From positions 1 to 64,000 of the forward strand of contig NZ_JADMKV010000013.1 of assembly GCF_015476545.1 (NCBI RefSeq): a stretch of 64,000 bases of DNA. Direction: 5' to 3'. The notes beneath the pieces were generated by a model, which was not told where the DNA came from, did not search any database, and worked only from the letters and a program-made list of their open reading frames with translations. This DNA comes from Methylobacter sp. BlB1 (lineage in GTDB: Bacteria; Pseudomonadota; Gammaproteobacteria; Methylococcales; Methylomonadaceae). Made by a program: the position numbers and the translations under genes. Numbering within the stretch: position 1 is the first letter of the stretch; each line of letters begins with the position of its first letter. Below, in pieces: positions 31,875 through 39,593 of this stretch.

Positions 31875-31890
31875 AGACAACCGGTCGTAT
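31875..31890. promoter_or_regulatory. palindromic operator upstream of tetR
   Basis: AGACAACCGGTCGTAT is a near-palindrome centred on ACCGGT, ending ten bases before the tetR start codon. The same pattern, AGACRACCRGTC, recurs at 32517-32532 before the DUF4242-mtoX genes. This is the arrangement expected for an autoregulating TetR repressor that also controls the neighbouring operon. Confidence 0.65.
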
Positions 31891-31899
31891 TATTGAGCC

Positions 31900-32496
31900 A
31901 TGACAAAAATCACGCAAAAACAGATCAATCGGGAGAATCTGCTCAGCCAGGGCGTCGCGCTGCTGATGGAGCAGGGTTACCACGGCACCGGATTGAAAGA
32001 AATCCTCGACGCCGTGCAGATCCCCAAAGGGTCTTTTTATAATTATTTCGGCAGCAAGGAAGCGTTCGGCGCGGCTGTCATTCAGCATTATATCAATCCG
32101 TTCATCGAGCAGTTAAGCGCGCATCTGGACAACCCGAACACGGATGCCCTGACTGCGCTGCGGCGTTATTTCGATGAACTGATCGGCGAACTCGAAAAAG
32201 CCGAATTCAAAGGCGGCTGCCTGCTCGGCAACCTGATGGGGGAAATCGGCGATACCAGCGAAATCTGCCGGGCTTCTCTACAGAGCGCAGTCGGGCGCTA
32301 CCGGAATTTATTGCAATCAGGGTTGGAACAAGCGCAGCGGCAAGGCACGGCCAGAACCGATAAATCGGCCGCCGACATGGCCGATTTACTGGTCAATGCC
32401 TGGCAGGGCGCACTGTTGAGAATGAAGATCGAGAAATCTTCGGCACCGCTGAAGCAATGTTGTCAGGAGCTATTGGGCGATTTTTTCAAAGCCTGA
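31900..32496 (+). CDS. TetR/AcrR family transcriptional regulator
   Basis: A 198-residue repressor-type protein. The N-terminal helix-turn-helix is clear: NRENLLSQGVALLMEQGYHGTGLKEILDAVQI, then PKGSFYNYFGSKEAFGAAVI. The C-terminal ligand-binding domain starts near HYINPFIEQLSAHLD and contains GGCLLGNLMGEIGD, as in the NemR/AcuR-like branch. A matching palindromic site lies before its own gene and before the next gene. It is therefore the likely regulator of the methanethiol oxidase genes; the inducer is unknown. Confidence 0.9.
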   Translation: MTKITQKQINRENLLSQGVALLMEQGYHGTGLKEILDAVQIPKGSFYNYFGSKEAFGAAVIQHYINPFIEQLSAHLDNPNTDALTALRRYFDELIGELEKAEFKGGCLLGNLMGEIGDTSEICRASLQSAVGRYRNLLQSGLEQAQRQGTARTDKSAADMADLLVNAWQGALLRMKIEKSSAPLKQCCQELLGDFFKA

Positions 32497-32516
32497 TTTT
32501 TTTGTAACCAAAATAG

Positions 32517-32532
32517 AGACGACCAGTCATCT
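32517..32532. promoter_or_regulatory. palindromic operator upstream of the DUF4242-mtoX genes
   Basis: AGACGACCAGTCATCT is a 16-base palindrome with two mismatched pairs (AGA-n-GAC-nn-GTC-n-TCT). It lies 24 bases before the DUF4242 start and matches the site in front of tetR. It sits where a promoter for the downstream operon is expected. Confidence 0.65.
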
Positions 32533-32555
32533 ATATCAATTCTAGGAGAACTTAT

Positions 32556-32828
32556 ATGCCAAAATATGTTATCGAACGGAACATCCCCGGCGCCGGCTCA
32601 TTAACCCCCCAGGAACTGCAGGGCATTTCGCAAAAATCTTGCGGCGTGCTGCGCGAAATGGGGCCGCAAATCCAATGGCTTGAAAGCTATGTGACCGATG
32701 ACAAAGTCTATTGCGTTTATATCGCGCCTGATGAGGCAACGCTGAGAGCCCATGCCGAGAAAGGCGGATTCCCTGCCGATCGCATTTCTCAGGTTAAAAC
32801 CGTGATCGACCCTACAACGGCTGAATAG
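32556..32828 (+). CDS. DUF4242 family protein
   Basis: A 90-residue ferredoxin-fold-like protein of the DUF4242 (SCO4226-like) family. It begins MPKYVIERNIPGAGSLT and contains WLESYVTDDKVYCVYIAPDEATLRAHAEKGGFPADRI, the family's core. Some members are nickel-binding. Two Cys and one His are visible, but no proven metal site. A good AGGAG lies seven bases before the ATG. It is eight bases from the methanethiol oxidase gene, so it is probably cotranscribed. A role in copper or cofactor handling for that enzyme is only a guess. Confidence 0.85.
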   Translation: MPKYVIERNIPGAGSLTPQELQGISQKSCGVLREMGPQIQWLESYVTDDKVYCVYIAPDEATLRAHAEKGGFPADRISQVKTVIDPTTAE

Positions 32829-32836
32829 GAGCAGCT

Positions 32837-34180
32837 ATGAAATCTAATAAATTGCGGCTGAACCGCTTCATGACAGCGTGCGCCTTTACCGCGTCCACGC
32901 TCGGTTTGGCCGGCATCACCGCCGCGCAGGCCGATGAGACCTGCCAATCGCCTTACATGGTGAAGATTACCGGCCAGGAGGATGTGGTTTATGTCTGGAC
33001 CTTGGGGATGGAAGGCGTGGGCGATGAGCAGGACAAGATGGTGACCGTCGATGTCAATCCGAAGTCGAAAACTTACGGCAAAATCATCCACAGCGTGTCC
33101 GTGGGCGGGCGCAATGAGGCGCATCATTCCGACTTCACCGACGATCGGCGCTTCCTATGGGCCGGCTCTCTCGACACCAATAAAATCTTTGTCTTCGATG
33201 TGCACACTGATCCGGCCAAGCCCAAACTGGTCAAGACCATCACCGATTTCGTCGCCAAAAGCGGCGGCGTGGTCGGCCCGCACTCGACCTATGCATTGCC
33301 GGGCCGCATGGTCATCACGGGCCTTTCCAACAATAAGGACCACGGCGGCCGCACCGCACTGGTAGAATATACCAATGACGGTGACTATGTGGCGACCTAC
33401 TGGCTGCCGACCGATAGCAACCTGCAAGGCGCCATCAAAACCGGCAAGTATGCCGACGGTTACAACTATGATGTGCGCGCACTGCCTCGCCGCAACCTGA
33501 TGCTGACAACCTCGTTTACGGGCTGGTCGAATTACATGATGGATTTCGGTAAGATGCTCGGCGACAAGGAAGCCATGAAGCGTTTCGGCAACACGATGGT
33601 GCAGTGGGATCTGCACGCACGGAAGCCGAAAAAAGTCTTTGATGTGCCGGGCGCGCCGCTGGAAATCCGCTGTGCCTGGGAGCCAACCCACAACTATTGC
33701 TTCAGCACGACCGCCCTGACTTCAAAGATCTGGCTGATTCATGAAGACAAAGCCGGCGAATGGCACGCTAAAGAGGTCGCCGATATCGGCGAGCCGTCCA
33801 AAGTGCCGCTGCCGGTGGACATTTCGATCTCCAGCGATGACAAGCGGCTCTGGGTCAATACTTTCATGGACGGCAAAACCCGTCTGTTTGACATAAGCGA
33901 CCCGTTCAAGCCGAAACAGGTTTATGAGAAGAAAATCGGCGCCCAGGTCAACATGGTGTCTTCAAGCTGGGACGGCAAGCGCCTGTATTACACGTCTTCA
34001 TTGCTGGCCAATTGGGACAAGAAAGGCGCCGATAACGAGCAGTTCTTTAAAGCCTACCACTGGGACGGCAAGGAGTTGAAAGAGCAATTCGCGATCGATT
34101 TCATCAAGGAAAAACTGGGCCGCGCCCACCAGATGAAGTTCGGCGCTTACTCGCTTTACAAAACCTCATCATCCAAGTGA
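32837..34180 (+). CDS. mtoX: methanethiol oxidase (SBP56/selenium-binding protein family)
   Basis: A 447-residue exported SBP56-family protein. The signal peptide ends near residue 32 (GITAAQA-DETC). Conserved SBP56 stretches are present: YVWTLGMEGVGDEQDKMVTVDV, NEAHHSDFTDDRRFLWAGSLDTNKIF, GPHSTYALPGRMVITGLSNN, FTGWSNYMMDFG, and GRAHQMKFG near the end. The His residues in these segments are the likely metal ligands. Bacterial members are copper-dependent methanethiol oxidases that turn CH3SH into formaldehyde, sulfide and peroxide. Their genes characteristically sit beside SCO1 and mauG genes, as here. The periplasmic location and gene context make this assignment strong; the substrate itself is not shown by the sequence. 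Confidence 0.9.
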   Translation: MKSNKLRLNRFMTACAFTASTLGLAGITAAQADETCQSPYMVKITGQEDVVYVWTLGMEGVGDEQDKMVTVDVNPKSKTYGKIIHSVSVGGRNEAHHSDFTDDRRFLWAGSLDTNKIFVFDVHTDPAKPKLVKTITDFVAKSGGVVGPHSTYALPGRMVITGLSNNKDHGGRTALVEYTNDGDYVATYWLPTDSNLQGAIKTGKYADGYNYDVRALPRRNLMLTTSFTGWSNYMMDFGKMLGDKEAMKRFGNTMVQWDLHARKPKKVFDVPGAPLEIRCAWEPTHNYCFSTTALTSKIWLIHEDKAGEWHAKEVADIGEPSKVPLPVDISISSDDKRLWVNTFMDGKTRLFDISDPFKPKQVYEKKIGAQVNMVSSSWDGKRLYYTSSLLANWDKKGADNEQFFKAYHWDGKELKEQFAIDFIKEKLGRAHQMKFGAYSLYKTSSSK

Positions 34181-34190
34181 TCCATGACAG

Positions 34191-34213
34191 GGGCGGCTTC
34201 GGCCGCCCTTTTT
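34191..34213 (+). terminator. intrinsic terminator between mtoX and the SCO1-MauG gene
   Basis: GGGCGGC (34191-34197), loop TTCG and GCCGCCC (34202-34208) form a perfect stem with a stable UUCG tetraloop, followed by five T. It lies 10 bases past the mtoX stop and 27 bases before the next start codon. It should end most transcripts and let some read through. Confidence 0.9.
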
Positions 34214-34239
34214 CCAGTTTTACCGGAGTAAGTCTCTCC

Positions 34240-36126
34240 ATGAACAGCGTCCTCTTGACTACAGCATTGCTCGCGATCAGTTTAATCACGGCTAACGGCT
34301 ATGCCGACCCTAGCCCCGCCGCTTTGCCTTCCTCCGAACGCCTTGAATTTATCGCTCCGGAACCGGGCACTTATCACCTGCCGGCCTTGGGGACTGCCGC
34401 CGATGGCGCCGTGCTGAATACGGAAGGCAAAGAGGCAACGCTGCATGACTTGATGGGCGACAAAGTCGTCCTGCTGAGCTTTATTTATGCTACCTGCAGT
34501 GATGTCAACGGCTGTCCGCTGGCGACCTCGGTGCTGCACAAAATCAAGAACCGCCTGAAAAAAGAGCCGGATCTGGCCAAGCAATTGCGGCTGTTGACTT
34601 TAAGCTTCAATCCTGAGCATGACACGCCGGCCATGATGAAGCAGTACGGTCAGTCATTTCAGGAGCCGGGCGTCGAATGGCGGTTCCTGACCACGCGCTC
34701 GGAGCGGCAGTTGCAGCCGATACTGGACAGCTACAAGCAAACCCTGGAAAAAGTTTACGACGACCAGGGCCGCTTTACCGGCACGTTCTCGCATATCCTG
34801 CGCGTTTACCTGATCGATAAAGACAAACAGCTGCGCAATATTTACAGCGTCTCATTCCTGCAGCCGGAGGCGCTGATCAACGACATCAAGACTGTGCTGC
34901 TGGCCGGGAAAAAATCTGAAACCCAGGCGGCCAAAACCGATACCGCTGCGCTGTATGCCGCCGGCGACAATAAAAACCACTACGAACGCAGCGATTATGA
35001 AACGCACTCGATGGCCCTGACCGACCGCACCGGCCAGCCGGCCGATCTGCTTAAAACGATCAGGCAGCCGCCGTTGGGCTTGCCTGCCGTGCCTGTGCCG
35101 GACAACAATCCGCTGACTGCTGACAAAGTCAGCCTGGGCCGAAAACTGTTCTATGACCGCCGCCTGTCGCTCAACAACACGTTTTCCTGCGCCATGTGTC
35201 ATGTTCCGGAGCAGGGTTTTACCAGCAACGAGATGGCCACGGCCGTCGGCATCGAAGGCCGGACGGTCAGGCGCAATACGCCGACGATCTACAATGCCGC
35301 TTATGCGCAGAGACTGTTCCATGATGGCCGCGAAAACGCACTGGAGCAGCAGGTCTGGCTGCCGCTGCTGGCGCATAATGAAATGGGCAATCCCTCCATC
35401 GGCTATGTGCTCGACAAAGTAAAAAGCAGCGCCGGCTATAACGAACTGTTCAAGAAAATCTTCGGCAAGGGACCTGACATGGAAAGCTTGGGGATGGCGA
35501 TCGCCAGTTATGAACGGACCTTGAATTCGGCCAATTCGGCTTTCGACCGCTGGTATTACGCCAAAGACCCGCAGGCGCTCGATGCTAAAGCGCAGCGCGG
35601 CTTCAAGCTTTTTACCGGCAAGGCCAATTGTTCAAGCTGTCATGTCGTCACTGCAGAACACGCCTTGTTCACGGATAATAGTTTGCATAATACCGGCATC
35701 GGCTACGCGGCCGCGATGGGTAAAACGGAAGACGCTCAACGCGTGCAGGTCGCTCCGGGCGTCTATGTCGATGTGGCGGCGCAGTTGATCGATTCGGTTT
35801 CCGAAATCAAACCCAATGACTTGGGCCGGTATGAAATAACCCAAAATCCGGATGACCGCTGGAAATACAAGACCCCGTCCCTGCGCAATATCAGCCTGAC
35901 TGCGCCGTATATGCACAACGGCTCTCTTGGGACACTGAGGCAGGTCATCGAGTTCTATAACAAAGGCGGCGTTGTTAATGAAAACCTGGACCCTTTGATC
36001 AAGCCGCTGAATTTGACGAGCCAGGACATGGATGATTTGGAGGCTTTTCTGAATACACTGACCGGCGATAATGTCCGGGAGCTGGTTTCGGATGCTTTTG
36101 CCGCGCCGGTCGGCGATGCGGAATAG
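34240..36126 (+). CDS. SCO1/SenC-MauG fusion protein
   Basis: A 628-residue exported fusion. The start at 34240 gives a signal peptide (MNSVLLTTALLAISLITANGYA); an upstream in-frame GTG would start inside the terminator. Residues of about 40-225 are a SCO1/SenC thioredoxin-like copper-binding domain with Cys86 and Cys92 (CSDVNGC, five residues apart instead of the usual three) and His185 (TFSHILRVYLID). Residues of about 290-610 are a di-haem MauG/cytochrome c peroxidase domain with CAMCH (317-321), CSSCH (464-468), LGRKLFYDRRLS and TPSLRNISLTAPYMHNGSLGTLRQVIEFY. In other mtoX loci these are separate genes; the fusion suggests that copper delivery and oxidative maturation of one client are coupled. 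Confidence 0.92.
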   Translation: MNSVLLTTALLAISLITANGYADPSPAALPSSERLEFIAPEPGTYHLPALGTAADGAVLNTEGKEATLHDLMGDKVVLLSFIYATCSDVNGCPLATSVLHKIKNRLKKEPDLAKQLRLLTLSFNPEHDTPAMMKQYGQSFQEPGVEWRFLTTRSERQLQPILDSYKQTLEKVYDDQGRFTGTFSHILRVYLIDKDKQLRNIYSVSFLQPEALINDIKTVLLAGKKSETQAAKTDTAALYAAGDNKNHYERSDYETHSMALTDRTGQPADLLKTIRQPPLGLPAVPVPDNNPLTADKVSLGRKLFYDRRLSLNNTFSCAMCHVPEQGFTSNEMATAVGIEGRTVRRNTPTIYNAAYAQRLFHDGRENALEQQVWLPLLAHNEMGNPSIGYVLDKVKSSAGYNELFKKIFGKGPDMESLGMAIASYERTLNSANSAFDRWYYAKDPQALDAKAQRGFKLFTGKANCSSCHVVTAEHALFTDNSLHNTGIGYAAAMGKTEDAQRVQVAPGVYVDVAAQLIDSVSEIKPNDLGRYEITQNPDDRWKYKTPSLRNISLTAPYMHNGSLGTLRQVIEFYNKGGVVNENLDPLIKPLNLTSQDMDDLEAFLNTLTGDNVRELVSDAFAAPVGDAE

Positions 36127-36157
36127 GCTCGGTCAGGCATCATGATGATAAAGTCGC

Positions 36158-37681
36158 TTAAGCTTTAAGAGCGAGCAGCGAGTTAAACACGGAGTGACTT
36201 TCAGATTGGCTAAAAACGGTGAATTGCTTGATGAAATCATGGCGCGCCCGGTGCCGGCGGGCGTCCAGTTCCTGAATCAATCGGTCCATCGCTGAAACCG
36301 TATTGGCCGGCATAGGGTTGGCCAGTATTTCCTCGCGGAATAGTTTTAATGCGTGCATCTGTACTTCACCGTCCTGAAATTCGCCCAACACGATCTGGAA
36401 GGCTTTCAGGGATTTAACAAGAGGCTTGATCTGGTCTTCAGGATAAAGAGATTGAAAAAACTCCAGCAAATAATGCAGCTTCTTACAGGTTTTTCTTACC
36501 TCATGCAGCGCTTCGGCCGGAGATTGTTCGGTGATGGCTTCGCCTTTCTGCATAAGCCGGCCATAAATCTTGCAGAGTCTGCGCTCGGCCAGCTCTTTAA
36601 TGGGCAGCTTGGCATTGGGCTCCAACGGATTTCTTAACGCCGGTTCTTTCAGGTACTGCTCCCATTCGGATAATGTAAAAAGGTATTTTTCGGACTTCAG
36701 TTTCCTGACCAGTTCCTTATGTGCTTTTTCTTGTTTGGCCTGGATCAATTCATGCAAGGGACTTAGGTCCTCCTGTGTGGAAGCCGGCTGGCTCTCTTTG
36801 TAGCGTTCAAAATCCAATAGAAAAACGTCCAGATCACGAGGCTGGCTGGTAATCTGTCCGAGCCAGGAGAAGAATTCGGCGTAATATGAATTGATAGGCT
36901 CAGGCAGTATGCCTTTGATTTGGTTGAGGCCGGTCCTGGTTTTACGGACCGCGATGCGAAAATCATGCAGAAATTCGCTGTCTGTATGGGCAATGGTTCC
37001 CTGTTCATTATCCTTGATGGTTTTCAGCAGGTGGCTGTAAATGAATTTGCCGGCAATATCGGCTCGCATGGCCGGGTCCAGGTTAATGGCCGGCCGCGAG
37101 GTGTAGGTTTTAGGCTTGATGCCTTGCAGTTTCAGGGCTGTCAGCAGCAGTGGTTCGTCTGAAAATTTCAGGTTAAGTTCTGCAGTTAATAATTCGCTGA
37201 TTTCCGAGACTGCATGCTCATGGCCATCGATTAGCTGCATTGAAGCGCGATTATTGTACAAATCATGCTCTTCAATAAAGAGATTGAGCATGGTTTCTCC
37301 GCGCTGATTGATTATGTTGAGCCGATGGCATTGATAATTGAGCTTGCAGACAGACAATAAGGCGCGCATCTCCAGCACCGGCTCGATCAGACTGCGTATC
37401 TCTCCCGGCCTGAATTGTCTGCTGAAAGCAGGAACGCTATCAAGCTCTTCCTTGGCGATGATTCGTCCTGTTTCAAGATGCCTTAATACCAGTGTGGATG
37501 AAGAGAGGGATTGATTAAGTTCGCAAGTGATGCTGTGAGCATAAAGCCGCCAGTCAAAGCTGTCGTAATAAGTCTTGAGCGTGTATTGTCGGCTAACCGG
37601 TTGCAAATCCACTTTGTCGCTTAATTGAGCAATAAATTTTTCCGTTGTTAAATTGATGGGAAATTCAAAATCTAGGAGCAT
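36158..37681 (-). CDS. CHAD domain protein with degenerate CYTH-like N-terminus
   Basis: About 507 residues. The C-terminal half is a CHAD domain, a helical histidine/lysine-rich polyphosphate-binding fold. Its two repeats start at SEFLHDFRIAVRKTRTGLNQIKGIL and AEALHEVRKTCKKLHYLLEFFQSLYP. The N-terminal part looks like a CYTH fold (YYDSFDWRLYAHSITCELNQ) but lacks a clear ExExK motif, so triphosphatase activity is doubtful. I chose ATG 37681 (MLLDFEFP), where homology seems to start; the open frame reaches 37777. It diverges from sixA, close to the phosphate operon, which fits a polyphosphate role. Confidence 0.82.
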   Translation of the reverse strand: MLLDFEFPINLTTEKFIAQLSDKVDLQPVSRQYTLKTYYDSFDWRLYAHSITCELNQSLSSSTLVLRHLETGRIIAKEELDSVPAFSRQFRPGEIRSLIEPVLEMRALLSVCKLNYQCHRLNIINQRGETMLNLFIEEHDLYNNRASMQLIDGHEHAVSEISELLTAELNLKFSDEPLLLTALKLQGIKPKTYTSRPAINLDPAMRADIAGKFIYSHLLKTIKDNEQGTIAHTDSEFLHDFRIAVRKTRTGLNQIKGILPEPINSYYAEFFSWLGQITSQPRDLDVFLLDFERYKESQPASTQEDLSPLHELIQAKQEKAHKELVRKLKSEKYLFTLSEWEQYLKEPALRNPLEPNAKLPIKELAERRLCKIYGRLMQKGEAITEQSPAEALHEVRKTCKKLHYLLEFFQSLYPEDQIKPLVKSLKAFQIVLGEFQDGEVQMHALKLFREEILANPMPANTVSAMDRLIQELDARRHRARHDFIKQFTVFSQSESHSVFNSLLALKA

Positions 37682-37793
37682 ATTTGCCAGGATAGTAATA
37701 GGTTCGGGGGCGTCTGATATAAACACTGTCAAGCCTATCAACAGAGTATTAACGTTTAATGACAGGCCGGCGTTCAACTACCAAAGGTTGGGT

Positions 37794-38309
37794 ATGAATA
37801 GAGAATTATGGTTGCTGCGGCACGCAAAATCGGATTGGCATGTCGATGCCGATGATTTCGATCGACCGTTAAGCAGGAGAGGAAAACGCGCAGCCCGACA
37901 GATGGGGATCTGGATGAAGCAGCATCAGTTGCTGCCAGATTTCGTGGTCAGTTCGCCCGCATTAAGAGCCGTGGCAACGGCGGAGATAGTCTGCGCTGCA
38001 TTAGGACTGCCGGCTCAGGTCATCCATCGGGACAAGCGCTTGTATGAGCAGGATCTGGAGGGATTGAAAGACACGCTTGCCGATTGTCCGGTTCGGGCGG
38101 AGCGGGTTTTATTGATTGGTCATAATCCGGAACTGGAAGCGCTGCTGATTGACTTGGCAGGCAAAGCAGCCGTGCCCGATAAAGATAAGTTATTACCGAC
38201 AGCGGCTCTGGCAAGATTGATCATATCTAGTGACTGGAGTCGCCTGAACACAGGGTGCGCAGAACTATTGTCCATTACTTATGCCAGGAATTTACCCAAA
38301 GATCGTTAA
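37794..38309 (+). CDS. sixA: SixA-type phosphohistidine phosphatase
   Basis: A 171-residue histidine phosphatase. The catalytic RHG-like motif is LWLLRHAKSDW, followed by the family's DFDRPLSRRGKRAARQMG, the Arg in SSPALRAVATAE, and the second His in LLIGHNPELEALL. SixA removes phosphate from phosphohistidine in two-component phosphorelays or the nitrogen-related phosphotransferase. The ATG at 37794 fits relatives; the open frame extends upstream over the divergent promoter. Confidence 0.9.
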   Translation: MNRELWLLRHAKSDWHVDADDFDRPLSRRGKRAARQMGIWMKQHQLLPDFVVSSPALRAVATAEIVCAALGLPAQVIHRDKRLYEQDLEGLKDTLADCPVRAERVLLIGHNPELEALLIDLAGKAAVPDKDKLLPTAALARLIISSDWSRLNTGCAELLSITYARNLPKDR

Positions 38310-38334
38310 TAGGTAATATTACAAAAAATGAGGG

Positions 38335-38368
38335 TTGTCATATTACTGTCATCTATTGCTTGCATAAT
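38335..38368 (+). promoter_or_regulatory. Pho box and -10 element of pstS
   Basis: TTGTCAT-ATTA-CTGTCAT (38335-38352) matches the 18-bp PhoB box with one deviation. Ten bases further is CATAAT (38363-38368), the expected spacing for a -10 in PhoB-activated promoters, where the box replaces the -35. pstS starts 34 bases downstream, at 38403. This shows control by PhoB under phosphate limitation. Confidence 0.88.
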
Positions 38369-38402
38369 AGTTTCAAGTTAGTTATTTCAGTAAAGGCAGG
38401 TT

Positions 38403-39389
38403 ATGAAATTATTTTTCAATGTGAAACAGTTGGTTACAGCAATCGGGATGGCTTCCGTCTCATTAGCAAGCAGTCATGCGATGGCTGCACAGACTGTTGA
38501 TGCGGCTATTCCCAGCTATCAAAAAGCCAGCGGCGTATCGGGTAATTTATCCAGCGTAGGTTCAGATTCATTGGCAAATCTGATGACGCTGTGGGCAGAA
38601 GAATTCAACCGCAACTATCCGAACGTCAACATCCAGATTCAAGCGGCCGGTTCTTCTACCGCACCTCCTGCCTTAACCGAAGGCACGGCCAATATCGGCC
38701 CCATGAGCCGTAAAATGAAAGATGACGAAATCGATGCGTTTGAAAGCAAATTCAATTACAAGCCTACTGCCGTGCCTGTAGCCATCGATGCCTTGGCGGT
38801 TTTCGTCAATAAAGACAATCCGATTAAAGGTCTGACGCTGCCTCAAGTCGATGCGATTTTTTCGGCGACACGCAAGTGTGGATACGACAAAGACATTACT
38901 ACCTGGGGTGAAACAGGCATTACCGGGGCCTGGCAAGGCAAAAGCGTTCAGCTATACGGACGTAACTCAGTTTCCGGCACATACGGGTTTTTTAAGGAAG
39001 AAGCTTTATGCAAGGGCGACTTCAAAGATAACGTCAATGAACAGCCTGGCTCTGCCTCAGTGGTTCAGGCGGTGACGACATCAGTAAACGGTATCGGTTA
39101 TTCCGGTATGGGTTATACGACATCAGGCGTCAGAGCAGTGCCGTTGGCAAAAGCGGCAGGCGAAGCTTTTGTTGATCCCACGCCTGAAAATACACTGGCT
39201 GGCAAGTATCCTTTAGCGCGTTACCTGTACGTTTACGTCAATAAAAAGCCTAACCAGCCATTGGCACCCTTAGAAAATGAGTTCCTTAAAATGGTATTAT
39301 CGAAAGAAGGTCAGCAGGCTGTCATAAAAGACGGCTATATTCCACTGCCTGCCAAAGTGGTTGAAAAAGCATTGGCTTCCATTAAATAA
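38403..39389 (+). CDS. pstS: phosphate ABC transporter substrate-binding protein PstS
   Basis: A 328-residue periplasmic protein with a signal peptide ending near HAMAAQT (residue about 29). It shows phosphate-binding segments [44 protein letters not shown] and [14 protein letters not shown]. Two cysteines (KCGYDK, ALCKGD) may pair. It captures phosphate for PstCAB. A terminator separates it from pstC, so it can be made in excess over the membrane complex. Confidence 0.96.
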   Translation: MKLFFNVKQLVTAIGMASVSLASSHAMAAQTVDAAIPSYQKASGVSGNLSSVGSDSLANLMTLWAEEFNRNYPNVNIQIQAAGSSTAPPALTEGTANIGPMSRKMKDDEIDAFESKFNYKPTAVPVAIDALAVFVNKDNPIKGLTLPQVDAIFSATRKCGYDKDITTWGETGITGAWQGKSVQLYGRNSVSGTYGFFKEEALCKGDFKDNVNEQPGSASVVQAVTTSVNGIGYSGMGYTTSGVRAVPLAKAAGEAFVDPTPENTLAGKYPLARYLYVYVNKKPNQPLAPLENEFLKMVLSKEGQQAVIKDGYIPLPAKVVEKALASIK

Positions 39390-39513
39390 CAGTACAGATT
39401 ATGGATTAGCTATGAAAGGACTTTGATTGTTGTGCAGGGATGCATAAACAAGGATGTTGAGCTGGATTAACGCTCTCTTCCCCTTCTCATGATAAACAGA
39501 GATTAATCCGGAC

Positions 39514-39552
39514 AAAAGGCGGCTGAGATTTGTATGAATCTCGGCCTTTTTT
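39514..39552 (+). terminator. intrinsic terminator between pstS and pstC
   Basis: GCTGAGATT (39522-39530), a 6-nt loop and AATCTCGGC (39537-39545) form a nine-pair stem with one G-T wobble. Part of the A run before the stem can pair with the six T that follow. The ATG at 39534 lies in the loop and is therefore not a credible pstC start. Confidence 0.85.
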
Positions 39553-39593
39553 CGTTTGTATTTCATTGTCCTAACAATTTACAAAATGTCGGC

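Larger units (their letters stand above)
31556..31899. other. divergent intergenic region between M41-like and tetR genes
   Basis: A gene-free stretch of 344 bases that should hold both divergent promoters. It contains a sigma-54-like element at 31714-31729 and the palindrome at 31875-31890. I see no small ORF with a good ribosome site and no RNA gene. Confidence 0.6.

Noticed and set aside
34177-34239. GTG start of the SCO1-MauG gene overlapping the mtoX stop
   Set aside because: The extension would pass through the intrinsic terminator and would hide the signal peptide; ATG 34240 fits better.
39534-39593. ATG 39534 as the pstC start
   Set aside because: It lies in the loop of the pstS terminator, and the extra residues have no similarity to PstC.
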